NCBI GenBank assembly: GCA_035772405.1
Contig: JAYKKM010000310.1
Location: forward strand, 305,001 to 369,000
Direction of reading: 5' to 3'
Length of the DNA: 64,000 nucleotides
From: Chrysogorgia sp. JL179-B06
Lineage: Eukaryota > Cnidaria > Anthozoa > Scleralcyonacea > Chrysogorgiidae
Every line of letters starts with the position of its first letter. Positions within the stretch are counted from its first letter, which is position 1. This document shows positions 33,100 through 45,283 of the stretch, one piece after another. The notes below the pieces were generated by a model. The model saw nothing but the letters and a program-made list of their open reading frames with translations, had not been told where the DNA came from and made no database searches. The position numbers were made by a program, and so were the translations under genes.

Positions 33100-34820
33100 T
33101 TAAATGCGAAATTTTAAATGCGATTTATAAAGCTGTATTTCGTAGTCCAATCTCATCAGTTCTCTTGCTATCAAGGTAGATAGCAGAGGTATTTTAGTTT
33201 TTTACACCCACACTAATAGGCCAAAACCTATAGGTATCAGCTTAATATTACATTCTAATATTACATTTGGTGAGTATTTTGAACATGAATTGCAGTGAAT
33301 TTGCAAGCGACAACCGTGACATACCGCAGTATTCGAAGGTTATACCACTGATTGAAATCATGACAAAATACTTAATTTTGGTCTTCATCCAGTCTGTTTG
33401 AAAATCTTTATCCAACCGAACCATATTTCGAAGAACAAACGAGCGTCTTGAGGAAAAATGATAACTAATAACCCTCTTGTAAGTATTAACTTTTTTTACC
33501 TCTTTGCAGGAAACATATCCATCTATATTATTTAAACTAGACAATTGCTTGTTGTTGTAGTCATAGTAGTGGCTGTGTTATAACTAACCACTTACATGTA
33601 AATATAAATATGTCTGCAACCATCACACCATGTCCCTTGCATAGACACATGGTGTATTCATAAGATAATCCATCCAAGAATTATTAGGATTGCTTTCAGC
33701 AAATCCCTGAAGAGATTGAATGATGTGAAACAGCTGTGAAAAATCAACCAGCAGCCCAAGTTCTACGGTTTCTAATCTAACTTTTAATATTACAGTAAGT
33801 GTGAATGTGTTATTTTAATTCAATGTCATCAGACATGAAGGTTTTTTGAGGGTAACAAAATTGCTCATTGCCAAAATTACAATTGCCAGAAATAGTTACT
33901 CTTCAAAACATAGCTCAAGGAGTCCTGCACTATGGAGATGCTCTTCGCTCTGAACTTTACATAAATGTGTAGTCAAATCGAACAACTGGTACAACCTACA
34001 TATTACAACCTACTGCAATTCATATTAAAAATACTTACAACTTGTAATTCTGCTAGTTGTACACCTTAACACCCTGAGGCAATCATTTAGGCCTGCTTGC
34101 CTCAGTTAAATTATTTGACAATTTTGTTATGTGTAGAGGTGGCCCTCCTTGGCGGGATCTCGCTCCAAAGTCTACAATATTTTTTAACCATTTCTCACCT
34201 TGGGCTGTAATTTAATTGGCGAGTAAACGCATCTGGCATTGGACATAATAAAATAACAAAGAGGGAGAGGGCAGTTCTGCTGGTTTAGGAGGGAAAGGGT
34301 TAACGAAGAGAGATGCGCAGATACTAGATAGGCCTGGTTAACCCTCCCACCTAGAGGCTCTCCCTTGATGTGTAAGTCTGGCGTTTAACAGAGTAAAACA
34401 AGATGCCCGCTTGGCGTTAACTCGGGCTTATCTGAGTTTGCTCACTAACCATGACCTATTTTTAACCTATTCCAAGTATAAATTTGCATTTGACACAAAC
34501 TAGGTTTTTTTTAATAACACCAACATAAAATCATTTATTACTCACGCTACCTGTGGTTGCATAAGTCGTTTCGATTCTATTTCTGTATTATTACTTGGCT
34601 ACATGTGGTAGCTGAGTCTAGGTTTCTATATCTCTATGCATCTCTATGCATATGACCTGCATCTCTATGCATATTTCTTTTCGATCAAGTGGTTTGAACT
34701 GAAGTGTTTTTGCCGGCCAGCTACTTGCTTCAAAGTGTTTTAAGTCAGTTATGTGCACTGGCAAGTATCTTGTTGCATGATAGTTCCCTGCACAGGCACC
34801 GTGCCAGCTCACTTCCATGT
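33100..34820. other. No gene seen
   Basis: A short local repeat of ATCTCTATGCAT lies at 34628-34672. 34300-34400 is a GC-richer patch of unclear origin. Confidence 0.35.
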
Positions 34821-34822
34821 AA

Positions 34823-35035
34823 TCAAGGCAAAAAATCACTTTGAATGTGTGTATCTGACTGTGCAGACCAACTAACTCCTACCGCCTTGCTAGCCTTCTT
34901 TCTTGCTTTCTCAAGCTTTTCCTGGTTTCCCAGTTGTTTGCCGATGTCTATGGGGACTGTCACCGCAGGAAATGGCAAAAGAATCACAGTACTTGCTTCC
35001 CTATAAGGATTAAAAGTATTATAAACAAATTCCAT
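34823..35035 (-). CDS. Possible exon, unknown
   Basis: The minus-strand ORF ends with IDIGKQLGNQEKLEKARKKA, basic and helical. It lies on the same strand and downstream of the P-loop exon and could belong to the same gene. Weak support. Confidence 0.2.
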   Translation of the reverse strand: MEFVYNTFNPYREASTVILLPFPAVTVPIDIGKQLGNQEKLEKARKKASKAVGVSWSAQSDTHIQSDFLP

Positions 35036-35840
35036 GGTATATAATCATTTAAATTGAGCTGAGTGCAAACTCTCTGCATATAATTATATCAAGAACATTC
35101 TTCTAGCAATCTAGGACAAACTATAAAATCTTTTTAAATCTGGATTGATATATGTATATTATAAAACCTACTCCAAAAATAGGGGAAAATGTCTAAAAAA
35201 AGCGATTATACGTTATACAGCGGATTTGGACGGATGATTATTTTCTACACATAACAACTACATATGGCGAGCACGAATCGCAGCTAATCGATTTAAAGCC
35301 AATAGAGTATTCTTTAATATTGTGAACAAATTGCATCTAAGAAGACTTAGTGCATTGAGTAATTTTTTTCTAGTAGACTAGTGGTGAAGCAAAGCATGAT
35401 TTACGTTGGAGAAATAAACGGGACTCTGTTATGTCGTACACGAAAATGTGTAAGAGAACTGTACTTACTACAGAAATAATTAATAGCATAATTTCTTGTG
35501 AAATTTGGAAAAACAAGCACTTGTGATATTTTGAGTCTTTGAAAAACTCGCTCGTGCATGTATTTTCTGATTATGTTTTATACTATATTTCTTTAAATCG
35601 TCGGCTGGTTTTGGGATTGCAGAATAGCTAGAATAACTGACGGTGTTTTGAAAACCAATCTTACCTAAAATTGGCAAGAAGTCTTGGTACTTTCTCTTCA
35701 TTTAGTGTAAAAAGGCATGTACACGAGTTGCTTTGGTAGTTGCTCGAACTTGTCCATTGAAATTATTGTTAATTAAAGTGTTAACCTCTGTTAGGTTATC
35801 AGGGTCGTCGAATACGAAAGGTACTGTGGACGACGAGCAT

Positions 35841-36050
35841 TCAGGCAGCCTCGGCTTCTGTCAGTTGTCTGGCAAGGCCTTTCTCCTCCCTTCCAACAAG
35901 TGCCAAAAAAGCCTTGGTCGACGTAGTTTTACCTGTGTCATTGGGTCCGACTGCAATCGGTGTAGGGCACTGTCCAAACTTTTCTTGCACCGTTTCGTAG
36001 TGCATTGCCATTGCACCTGAAGCAATGTAACAAAAGGCTGCCACAAAATG
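35841..36050 (-). CDS. P-loop NTPase exon (partial)
   Basis: The minus strand reads FCYIASGAMAMHYETVQEKF, then PIAVGPNDTGKTTSTKAFLA. GPNDTGKTT is a good Walker A (GxxxxGKT) preceded by a beta-strand-like PIAVG. The frame stops soon after EAEAA, so only the nucleotide-binding loop is present. The next minus-strand ORF (35701-35480, SFSKTQNITSACFSKFHKKL) may be a later exon. This could be an ATPase or helicase gene, of host or transposon origin. Confidence 0.5.
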   Translation of the reverse strand, partial: HFVAAFCYIASGAMAMHYETVQEKFGQCPTPIAVGPNDTGKTTSTKAFLALVGREEKGLARQLTEAEAA

Positions 36051-36284
36051 TTTCCCTATAGAATTATCCAGTGTAGGTTAGTTACGAATAACCAATATAA
36101 TTCACATTTGAAAAGGATTCGTAACAAAACATATTTAGGTTCTCTTATGATAAAATATCAAAGCCCAGCATTATATTTTTACAAATATTTTTACATTTTA
36201 TTAATTTAAAGTTCCAACGTTTCGTTGTAATTATTCAGAGTAATTAACTAATCAGGAGAGAATACTAAAAATACATACATACAC

Positions 36285-36497
36285 GTGTGTCTGACCACAT
36301 GGGAATCTCGCCTCCATAATGTGAAGAAGTACAGTAACCATCCTGTCACAAGTATCCGTGACGCTGGTCAGCCTCTCTCTTTAAATTATTTTAAGATTAT
36401 TTCTAGCTATACATTTGAACCAGAATTTCTTTTGAGCGAAACTCTACTTATTCGCGATCTCAAACCTTCATTAAACGCAAATATTATGACGTTTTAA
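36285..36497 (+). pseudogene. GIY-YIG/Penelope-like C-terminal fragment
   Basis: The ORF reads TSIRDAGQPLSLNYFKIISS, then EFLLSETLLIRDLKPSLNAN. The E..LI..LKPSLN ending is the usual end of GIY-YIG nuclease domains in Penelope-like retroelements, with the conserved Glu in SETLLI. The GIY and YIG strands are missing, so this is a small 3' scrap. Confidence 0.45.
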
Positions 36498-36499
36498 AC

Positions 36500-37200
36500 A
36501 AACGGACGGGGAAGCTTGTTAACGTTGGTGACGGCCGGGGGAATCCAAATACCTCTCGTGTTATTAATAGTCCGGGGGGCATTGCACGCAGCCTAAGTAT
36601 TAGTGTTATGAATTACTAAGTTTAATGCCCTTAACTCTTTCCTTACGGCTGAAAAACATCAAAAATTGAACGACCACGTTGTTCTATTGATATCTCTTGA
36701 AATAACCATAACTGTTGCGAAAGCTATACATTTTCTGGAAGCCCAATAAACCGGCTTTTACTTGTTCTTTTAAATTTCCCGAACAAAACACATTATGTTA
36801 ATATAAATTAGCATTAATTATCATAAATCAGGTTGAAAAATTTACATTTTTCCAGAAAAGGCCATCTTGCACACCCACGTAGCATCTTGAAAACTCAAAA
36901 TGCCACCAATCGCAGAGTTGTTTATGAAATCAAATCAAACTTGGCGTGTGCGTGGATTTCATGTTCCTGGCGCTTGTCGAATTTCAATTTTTAATCTTGC
37001 GTTACCGTGTGCCGTGTTTTTCGATTGACGACTTTGCGGGTCATCAACGACCCATTTTAACTGCGCCCGTAGGGAAAGAGTTAATGTGTAAATCATGTAA
37101 ATTCGCTTAAGAAATTTAATTTGCCATAATATATACTTAATTTATAACACTATATAGTCTAGCGCACAATGAAGCCTCTGCGGAGTGGCGTAAGATAGTG
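36500..37200. other. No gene seen
   Basis: AT-rich; nothing supportable. Confidence 0.35.
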
Positions 37201-37210
37201 GGCGGCCGTT

Positions 37211-38458
37211 ACCACCAAAAATACTAAGATAAAATTATTCAACCTAAAGACAACTGATTTAACGTCCTTAGTTAAATGATTGATACCAAATAGAAATGAT
37301 TCAAACAAAGAGAAGTGATTTAACGATGCACAGCTAAATGATTTAATAAAATGTGAACACCCTAGCTAACTTCGCGTTGACCATGGTTTGAAATTTTTTG
37401 TCAGCATGAAGTAACCCAATTCCGCTTTTACGATTACTCGCACCTCACTTTCCGAATAACGATTAGCTTCTAGCTTATTTCTCAATTAAATTAAAAATAT
37501 AAACGAAAATAATTCAGTATTTCGTCACTAAATTCTTGGCAGTTTACCACCTTTTCACTTTGCTATATATTTAAAAAACTGTCTATGGAACATTCTACTT
37601 TTTAAAAATATAAACGCTTTCCACTAAAATTAAAAATATATAAAAGTGCTCCATTGCTGTCTTCGGGCTCCGGCACTGATGACAGATGTCTACAAGGTGC
37701 AATAAACTTGGATAAGTTATTAAATGCGGTAAAATAATAACTAATAAGTTTCCGTTAAGTTTTATAGACTTTACCATTTCAAACATCCATTTATATGACA
37801 GTAAGAGTTAATGCATGAAACAAGCTAATTACATAACATTGCATTACATATTTTTAGCATATTTTCCGACCCACGACACGTACTCAAACTATAAGAGTAC
37901 CCGATACAAATGTAGAGCAACGATAAAACATTAAAACATTCGATTAGTATGATCATCTCGAGCGTGAAACTTGACTTACCGATTGTATGAATCCGAATAC
38001 CGTAGAATTTATAATGGAGCACTTTTATATATTTTTAATTTTAGTGGAAAGCGTTTATATTTTTAAAAAGTAGAATGTTCCATAGACAGTTTTTTAAATA
38101 TATAGCAAAGTGAAAAGGTGGTAAACTGCCAAGAATTTAGTGACGAAATACTGAATTATTTTCGTTTATATTTTTAATTTAATTGAGAAATAAGCTAGAA
38201 GCTAATCGTTATTCGGAAAGTGAGGTGCGAGTAATCGTAAAAGCGGAATTGGGTTACTTCATGCTGACAAAAAATTTCAAACCATGGTCAACGCGAAGTT
38301 AGCTAGGGTGTTCACATTTTATTAAATCATTTAGCTGTGCATCGTTAAATCATTTCTCTTTGTATTGAATCATTTCTATTTGGTATCAATCATTTAACTA
38401 AGGACGTTAAATCAGTTGTCTTTAGGTTGAATAATTTTATCTTAGTATTTTTGGTGGT
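37211..38458. repeat. Large inverted duplication with 445-bp arms
   Basis: 37211-37655 and 38013-38458 are near-identical inverted arms around a 357-bp spacer. A 69-bp sequence beginning TATGATC and ending ATAATG occurs at 37948-38016 and again directly after the right arm at 38458-38526, with two mismatches, so the right arm is flanked by direct copies of spacer sequence. No ORF in the arms is convincing. It could be a foldback transposon or a replication template switch. Confidence 0.85.
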
Positions 38459-38529
38459 ATGATCGTCTCGAGCGTGAAACTTGACTTACCGATTGTATGA
38501 ATCCGAATACTGTAGAATTTATAATGTGA

Positions 38530-38964
38530 CCGAGGGTGGCCCCTGGGAAAGAGGGGCGGTTACTTTGGGGTTGCTAGTTTTTGTATCGGCAGTGGCATAG
38601 TGGTAATACCGTTCGCGGCCATATTGAACTGCGAATATAGTGGATCTACAAGTCTCTGGAATATTAGTATGGTTGCCTCAACGTCGAATATCTACGAATC
38701 CATCAAAAATAATGCAAGCGGCTACTTTCGAGGGAGCGGTTACTTTAAGAAGGGTGGCTCTTTGGATTTTTCATAGTAATTGTTAACAAAGGCGGCTACT
38801 ATCGGAGGGTGGTTACTTTCAAGATTCTACAGTACTTTTTAATCTGAATATTTTCGCTCGTGTAAACGTAGTCCACTAAATACTGTATAAAACAGTTTCG
38901 ACTGTCTATTTTGGTTAAACCATGTTTATTACCACATATATATATGCATTGATATAACTAGTAT
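38530..38964. other. No gene; GGCTACTTT/GGTTACTTT-rich patch
   Basis: 38558-38825 repeats GCGGTTACTTT and GGCTACTTTCGAGG-like strings at irregular spacing. Confidence 0.4.
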
Positions 38965-39720
38965 TTACCTGGAACAGCATTTCTCAATTTGTTTAAAAGA
39001 ATGGCAAACTGCTTCGTCTTTAAAGGGGTGCGGATATTTGAGCAGCACTTGTCCAATACTTTTGATGACATGTAATCTGCCATGGAGACGTATTTGCTGT
39101 AAATTTTCATCTATCTGATCGCCGTCATCGAAGATTTGACAAGCCTCGTTCAACACCCAAGTGGTATTACAGCAGCAACTTTTGGTTTCTGCCTTGCTTG
39201 TGGGGTTCGTTGAAAATATTCGTCTGCTATTTTCATTATGTATTTGTTCAATTCGCCATCATGCAGTTGACAAAAAAGTCCAATCGATTCTTTAGAACTG
39301 TTGAGAGCTTTCATGAACCTTTTCGTCATTGAGGCATCATCCAGAGTGAAAAAATAAATACTGCAAGTAAAAGTGTAAAGGAATAACGACACTACATTTT
39401 GCTATCATTTTGCTATCGCCTGTAAGAAGTAACAACTCAAAAAATTGATAAGTTTATATTTATAAAAAATGTAAATTTTGAATAAAAATTATTGTCACAT
39501 ATACCTCTCTTTGGTGTTCATCTTGCTTAATATTTTAACAAGAAAACCACTTTGCGTCGGTGTAGTGATGTAATGCAATATTTCAGATATTCTGAAATTG
39601 CTCTCCGAGGAGAACGTTTCTCCTTGCATAGTACCAATGACCCCATCATGTTCTACAACCTCTCGTCGTTTCAGTCTACCTGCCATCGCTAATGCTTCTG
39701 AACTGGTGAACAGCAATAGA
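38965..39720 (-). pseudogene. Exon-like coding segments upstream of the P-loop exon
   Basis: Three minus-strand pieces: 39690-39495 reads LKRREVVEHDGVIGTMQGET and ITTPTQSGFLVKILSKM; 39350-39150 reads TKRFMKALNSSKESIGLFCQ and ELNKYIMKIADEYFQRTP; 39147-38965 reads LNEACQIFDDGDQIDENLQQ and IRLHGRLHVIKSIGQVLLKY. The last two are adjacent but in different frames. Protein-like composition; no domain is recognised. They may be exons of the same broken gene as 35841-36050. Confidence 0.35.
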
Positions 39721-39794
39721 CAAAGTCGAACGCTTGTGCTATCCAGTTGTAGGACATAGACACAAGTCTCAACGCCTGCGGATGAAAAAAGGTA

Positions 39795-39842
39795 GCCTGC
39801 GTGCAGACTATTCTGGATTGTAGAGTCTACACGCAGGCTAGA
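39795..39842. repeat. Short hairpin
   Basis: TAGCCTGCGTGCAGAC and GTCTACACGCAGGCTA are inverted with a 16-bp loop, a probable minimal foldback repeat. Confidence 0.6.
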
Positions 39843-39849
39843 AAAAGGC

Positions 39850-41585
39850 TGAATTGTTAGAAAACGTGTGTAACCCACCCATTACAAATCTGTTAAAAAT
39901 AATCCAAAAAAATCTGGTAAAAATAATCTGTTTCTCTTCACATATGTGGAGAGAAAGCAGGGGCGTAACGAAGGGGGGTGAGGGTGGTGTCGCACCCCTC
40001 CCTCCCCCTCCCCCAATATTGCTCTTGTCGGCACAAATTGGCAAATTTGTGAGAAAAAATGTTTGGGCGAATTTATTGGAAACGGCAAAATATGCCTACA
40101 AAAGTCACCAAAAATCTACAAAACCCCGCTAAATTACCGACAAATCGTCGGTCAAAGCGGCGATAAGTGCCGAATTATTACCGACAAAGTCCTTGCTAAA
40201 ATCCGACAAAGATGCTTGGAAGATTTAACGTTTTAGTAGAGCCCCACCTTTTCGATATCTCCAGTGACGACGCTAAAATAGTTCAGGAACAAAAATCGGT
40301 CTTGTGAAAAGGACATCACGGCTGAAATTGATCCCATAACACTCTAGCTAGTTGTGGGCCAGTTTGAAATTAAGGCGTATTGCCATATTGCTCTAGACCA
40401 ATACTGTTGCTTACGCTTTTTCGATTACTGATTTTATAGCATATTACATGTAAATAATAGATCAATTTAATTCACGTTACAATAATTTCAAGTTTAAAAA
40501 ATTCATATTGAAATCAGCGTCATCACTTCCAAACCACACCCGATTTGTTGGCAAAATTGGGCCGTGAGAGAAAGTATAAAATTGCGGAATATTTCAATTA
40601 CCTGATTGGTGCGAAGATTGACGGCGCTGTTTGCAGTGTAACCATGCACATAGAAAATGGGGGCAAAAACTATAACTCGCACTGAACTGCTTACGGCTGA
40701 CGCTATTATGAACAACGGTTATGCATAATTATGTCCAATTCAAACATTTTGTGAATATATTCAGATAAACCATTACATATGGCATGTTAAGCAAAATTAA
40801 ATGGTGAAAGGCATCTGGGGAACGTTATGAAGTTTGACAACGGCGTAGATCATAGTCGCGTCGTCGCTGCGACCGACAGGAAAAATAAATATTGGGTGTG
40901 ACCGGCACGGCAGGAGTGTACAAATTTGAGTGTAACCGAAAGGCTAAGAGTCTAGGGTTGAGACAAAAAATAAGAGATAACGAAAATGTGGAAAAAACAT
41001 AATAGGGAAAATTTTTTTAAATATAATATACAGTGCGTGAATATCAAGATAAATACAATTATTGGTTATATAAATAACAAGTAACAGCAGCTGTGAAATA
41101 TTTTTCAACGATTCGGCATGTTTGATGAAAGCTGAAGCGTCAAGCCGGCGGCGCGCCGCAATTAAAAACCCAAAATTAAACATCAAAACAAAATATTGTT
41201 TACCCCATTTCCTTACACGGGAAATAGCTTAATCAAACAATCACACATCGCTTTCAGTTATTTCCATAGGCAAAATTTTAACAACTGGCCCTCTTCGTAA
41301 ATTCTTCCAAACTATTTAGTACTACAGTAAAAATTAGAAAACGAAACAGTTGAGTTTACCGAAGCTCAGGTTTATTACTTGGGCTACTGTGGTAGCGCGA
41401 GTATAGGTTTCGGCACCTTTTTTCCCAATGTTGAGACACTTTTTTCCAATGTTGAGACACGTGATCGAAATATTGCAAGTACAGCATCTCGATATTTTTC
41501 ATGCGCCATTTCTGGTTTGGCGACTCATGTTGTTCAAAGTGTTTTTACTTGGATATACTTATTTCACCTTCGTCCTTAAATTGGG
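39850..41585. other. No gene seen
   Basis: 39960-40015 is a G/C-run-rich patch (AAGGGGGGTGAGGG, then CCCCTCCCTCCCCC) that generates spurious proline-rich ORFs. The rest is AT-rich. Confidence 0.4.
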
Positions 41586-41589
41586 TTTT

Positions 41590-42655
41590 GAATTACCTAA
41601 CATCTCGAAAGCAATTTGTTCAAATAAACGATAAACAGTCGGATCTTGAGAGCGTTCATTTTGGTATTTAACCTTTATGTGAATGATTTACAAGAAATCG
41701 TCTCTGATTGCTGCTGTTTCCAATATGCTGATGATACGACTGTATACAATTATTGTTCGCCAAAAGATCTTCGCACAGGCTTTCAAAATATGACCAACAC
41801 CATATGCAAATTGCAATTATGGGCTAATGATTCAAATCTTTTGTTAAATGGAATAAAAACAAACAGATGCTGATAACGACTCCACAAATGTCTAGAATAC
41901 ACGATCTAGGTGAGATAGTACCCCCCTATTGTTGTTAAAGGAAAAAATCTCGAGAGTTAAAAATTTAAGCTGTTGGGGACATGGTTTAATGAACATCTTA
42001 AGTGGTCAGATCATGTAAAGAAATTAGTATCATCATGCTACAGCGTTCTTTCCATTCTGCGAAAGGTGAAGAATATGACCCCACAAAACAAAACAAAAAA
42101 TAGCAGAAAGCCTTGTGATATCTAAGTTGGGTTATAACGACACAGTGACCTACCCTTTACCTGTTTTCCTGCAGAAGAAGATTCAACGAGTACAAAATGC
42201 GGCTGCCAGCTTTGTGGATGGCTGCCCACTTTAGAAAGAACACAATTTAATTGACTTAAAAATGTTTATAAGTCAATATATAACCCTTTGTGGCCTAAAT
42301 ACCTACAACTAGAAATGCATGAACCATCAAGGTGTTTACGCTCCAGTGCTGCTCCTCAACTGGTAATACCTTTGATGAAGAATACATTTCAAGACAGTGC
42401 AGCAACTCTGTTTAATAATTTGCCTGCAAATATTCGATCATGTTCGTCAGAACATTGCTTTAATCGCCAAGTTAGATTTCTTTTAATGAACAATGCAAAG
42501 CAAAGATTGACTTCCTAGTATCTTTGACTTTTCTAAACATTATATAAACATAATAAGTAAATATATTTAATTGATATAGTTATATTAGTTAGAGTCGCAG
42601 ATGTAGAGCTACTATGTAGAAATGCTGTGATTAAATCGTTATTATTATTATTATT
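41590..42655 (+). pseudogene. LINE reverse transcriptase remnant with (TTA)n tail
   Basis: The plus strand reads KQFVQINDKQSDLESVHFGI, then directly FNLYVNDLQEIVSDCCCFQY with YADDTTVYN; the GVPQGSxLGP block between them is deleted. Later come KIQRVQNAAASFV-like and AATLFNNLPANIRS, the terminal domain. It ends in ATTATTATTATTATT at about 42637-42652. Multiple frame changes. Confidence 0.8.
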
Positions 42656-42659
42656 TGTT

Positions 42660-44784
42660 TTTCAATAATGTGACTGACAAGCTATCTTGATCATATATAC
42701 GCTCACGGCAAGGGGGTACTTTTAAATTACCGTAAATTACGCACAAAATCCTCTGTTAGTGGGATATCGAACATCGCGCGTATGCATCCTCATGTGTACG
42801 GTAAACGTACTATTTTGGATTTAAAAACGAGTGAATTTACCAGAACAATTGAATGTATGACAACATCTAGGGCGGACACCGTCGGTATGATTATCTATGT
42901 TTACATAGCCATAGGCTAAATGAACATTCGGTCAATCTCTTTACTCGTGTTAGCATTTTAAAATGTTTCATCGGAAGTTGTTCAAGGCCAACATGGTCTG
43001 TAATATTCAAGCACAACTTGCTTTTGAGCGAGTAATTTCGATGCGGTATTACAGTATAAATATTGTCGTTTTCACATGGTTTGTCCACAGTTCGTGTCGA
43101 AATTCCCTCAATACTGAAGATTAAATTCTGCTTTGCGCCAGACGAATAAAGTTGATCGCAGATGTTCCAGCATGTTAATATATGGTTAAAAATAATGGTA
43201 CATTTCTTTTTAATTGACAATTACATTGTCTTTATTGGAATACTTCATGCTAAATAGCCATTGCGGTATTCAGTCATGAAGTTGGACAATATTCGGTGTA
43301 TTTTGGCTAAATAAATATGATACTTTGCGTAAAACCAGTTCAGAAACCAAGACTAAATTTCTTGATATTTGCGCCATTCGCCATCTTTCCACACGCCATC
43401 AAGTGAGAGGTCATGCGCTAACCTGACTCCTGAGATCAGTTTCCACTTTATTTTGGTAATTGTGGAAGGCTTGGTCTTGGAAACGTGTTGTTTTCTAAGA
43501 TGAGGAACCAAATTTAACGCCAACACGTCATTAAGGGTACAAACAATACAAACTAATCGACTGTTGACGAATTTTAACGATATTTAGTTAGAAAATGGCA
43601 ATTTAATTGCACAACAGTCTCAAGTATTATTAACATAGGCTCCTCCCACTCTTGTCCACATTTTCCGATCAGCCGACAATTTCTCGACCTTCAAGCATGC
43701 ACGGGGATTGTGAATATAGCTATACGGTTAAGTTGACCATAGGCGTACGGGCAAAAAAAAATTTTGTTGGGGAGGGCTGAGCATAACTTGACGAATAAAC
43801 ACAGATTTTCCAAAGTTAGACTGCGTGGATATCTCTCCAGCAATACGCATGCGGAATGCGTTGCACGACGGCAGAAGAGAAGGAAGGAAGGAAAAGCAAT
43901 TAGCCACACAACCAAATGTATTAGGTATATTCAAGTTGAATATACGAGATAGTGGGTTTTACAAAGCTGCTTGATGGTTCAGTTAAACAGAAAGTATTTT
44001 AATTTGGTTTCACAAAAACATGGTCGGTCGGACCGTGACCCGAACAATTATATTGGTGTGGCCTTATTGCTGTAAATATAAATAGATAAATAGTACATAT
44101 TTGTGTGCCTTTTGAATGAATGTTTAATAATAAGAATTTGACTCTGAAACAGAAATTTTAAACCTTTGGGGCAACTCTATCACTTCTAAAAAGTCAGTGA
44201 CCCACTAAGTACACCAAGTAAGTTTCAGTCAAAAGTAGAACAAAGCCCATCAATGAATAATACAGTGTTTATCTAATATTGAAGCTATATAATCATCCAA
44301 ATTTTGTCACTTAACCATGTAAATACCCACTAACCCCAAAACAACAAAGATCCTAACCCCCAGCTGTGTTTTCAGGGTCCGTAACCACCACCCATGACTA
44401 GTATACTTGTGAGAGACTAAGCATGTGGGACTAGTAATTGACTGTTACACACATGCACTATCTATGGTTACAGGTATTTGCATGGTTAAGTGACAATTCT
44501 GACAATTATATACAGTACCTCAATATTATTCATAACATAGATTTGATACAATGTTTTTGATTGGCTGCTGTCATCTAATTTTATTAAAGTGCCCCTAAAA
44601 ACAGTTTTATGTTATAAAAGAAATCATGGATGGTTAAGCATGCTCCAAGTTGGATGGGAAGTAGTGAGAGCACTCAAGTTTTTTTGTGCTCTTCCAACTT
44701 CCCTCATGCATCCATAACTTGATGGAGCACACTAAACATTCCACAATTTCTGATGTAGCTTGCTAAATTAACAGGTATATAGGT
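42660..44784. other. No gene seen
   Basis: Short ORFs only. 44630-44740 contains an imperfect hairpin (AAGCATGCTCCAAGTTGGAT pairing with later AACTTGATGGAGCA). Confidence 0.35.
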
Positions 44785-45283
44785 TTATGATTGAAGTACC
44801 ATGGTAACTTTGGAAAGAGATGCACAACAATTCCACTTTTCCACCATGTAACATTCCTTTATGATTCGTTTGAGCTTTTCAGATGATGGCAGGATGTAGA
44901 TTTGAATCTTTTTCACCATATACCCAAATGAATAAATGTCACTGTAGATTGATTGTCTATTACTTCCACCAATAACCTCTGGTGCAATATTTTTATATTT
45001 AGTTCTGTAGTCATCTTGTTCCTTCTTTGATAATTTTTTAATTTTTCCAGCATTCCTCTTGCAGCTTTTTCCAAAGTCAATAAGGACAGGGTAGTAACTG
45101 TCATTGGTCTTGTATAGCACTACATTGTCTGTTTTTATGTCATTGTGTAAATAACCAGACATGTGTACATGGTGAATTCCTTCTACAACACTAGCGAGAA
45201 CTGATTGCCATTGTTCTTCACTCAATGTGACACAAATATTTATCAAAAGGGAATGTAACGTGACTGACTTATCTTCTATTCCA
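44785..45283 (-). CDS. Protein kinase C-lobe exon
   Basis: The minus strand reads from a CAG acceptor at about 45283: FYGIEDKSVTLHSLL, then SVVEGIHHVHMSGYLHNDIK. LHNDIKTDN is the catalytic loop (HND in place of HRD, Asp and Asn kept), LIDFGKSC the DFG magnesium site, and IAPEVIGG the APE box, followed by the SDIYSFGY helix-F motif with its conserved Asp. Only the C-lobe is present; the Gly-rich loop and Lys of the N-lobe were not found upstream in this window. It is likely the last exon of the split gene to 50.1 kb, or a truncated copy. An active kinase would phosphorylate Ser/Thr proteins; activity is unproven. Confidence 0.75.

Noticed and set aside
39854..40132. Proline/glycine-rich ORFs on both strands
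   Set aside because: They derive from a short GGGG/CCCC patch and have no protein-like features outside it.
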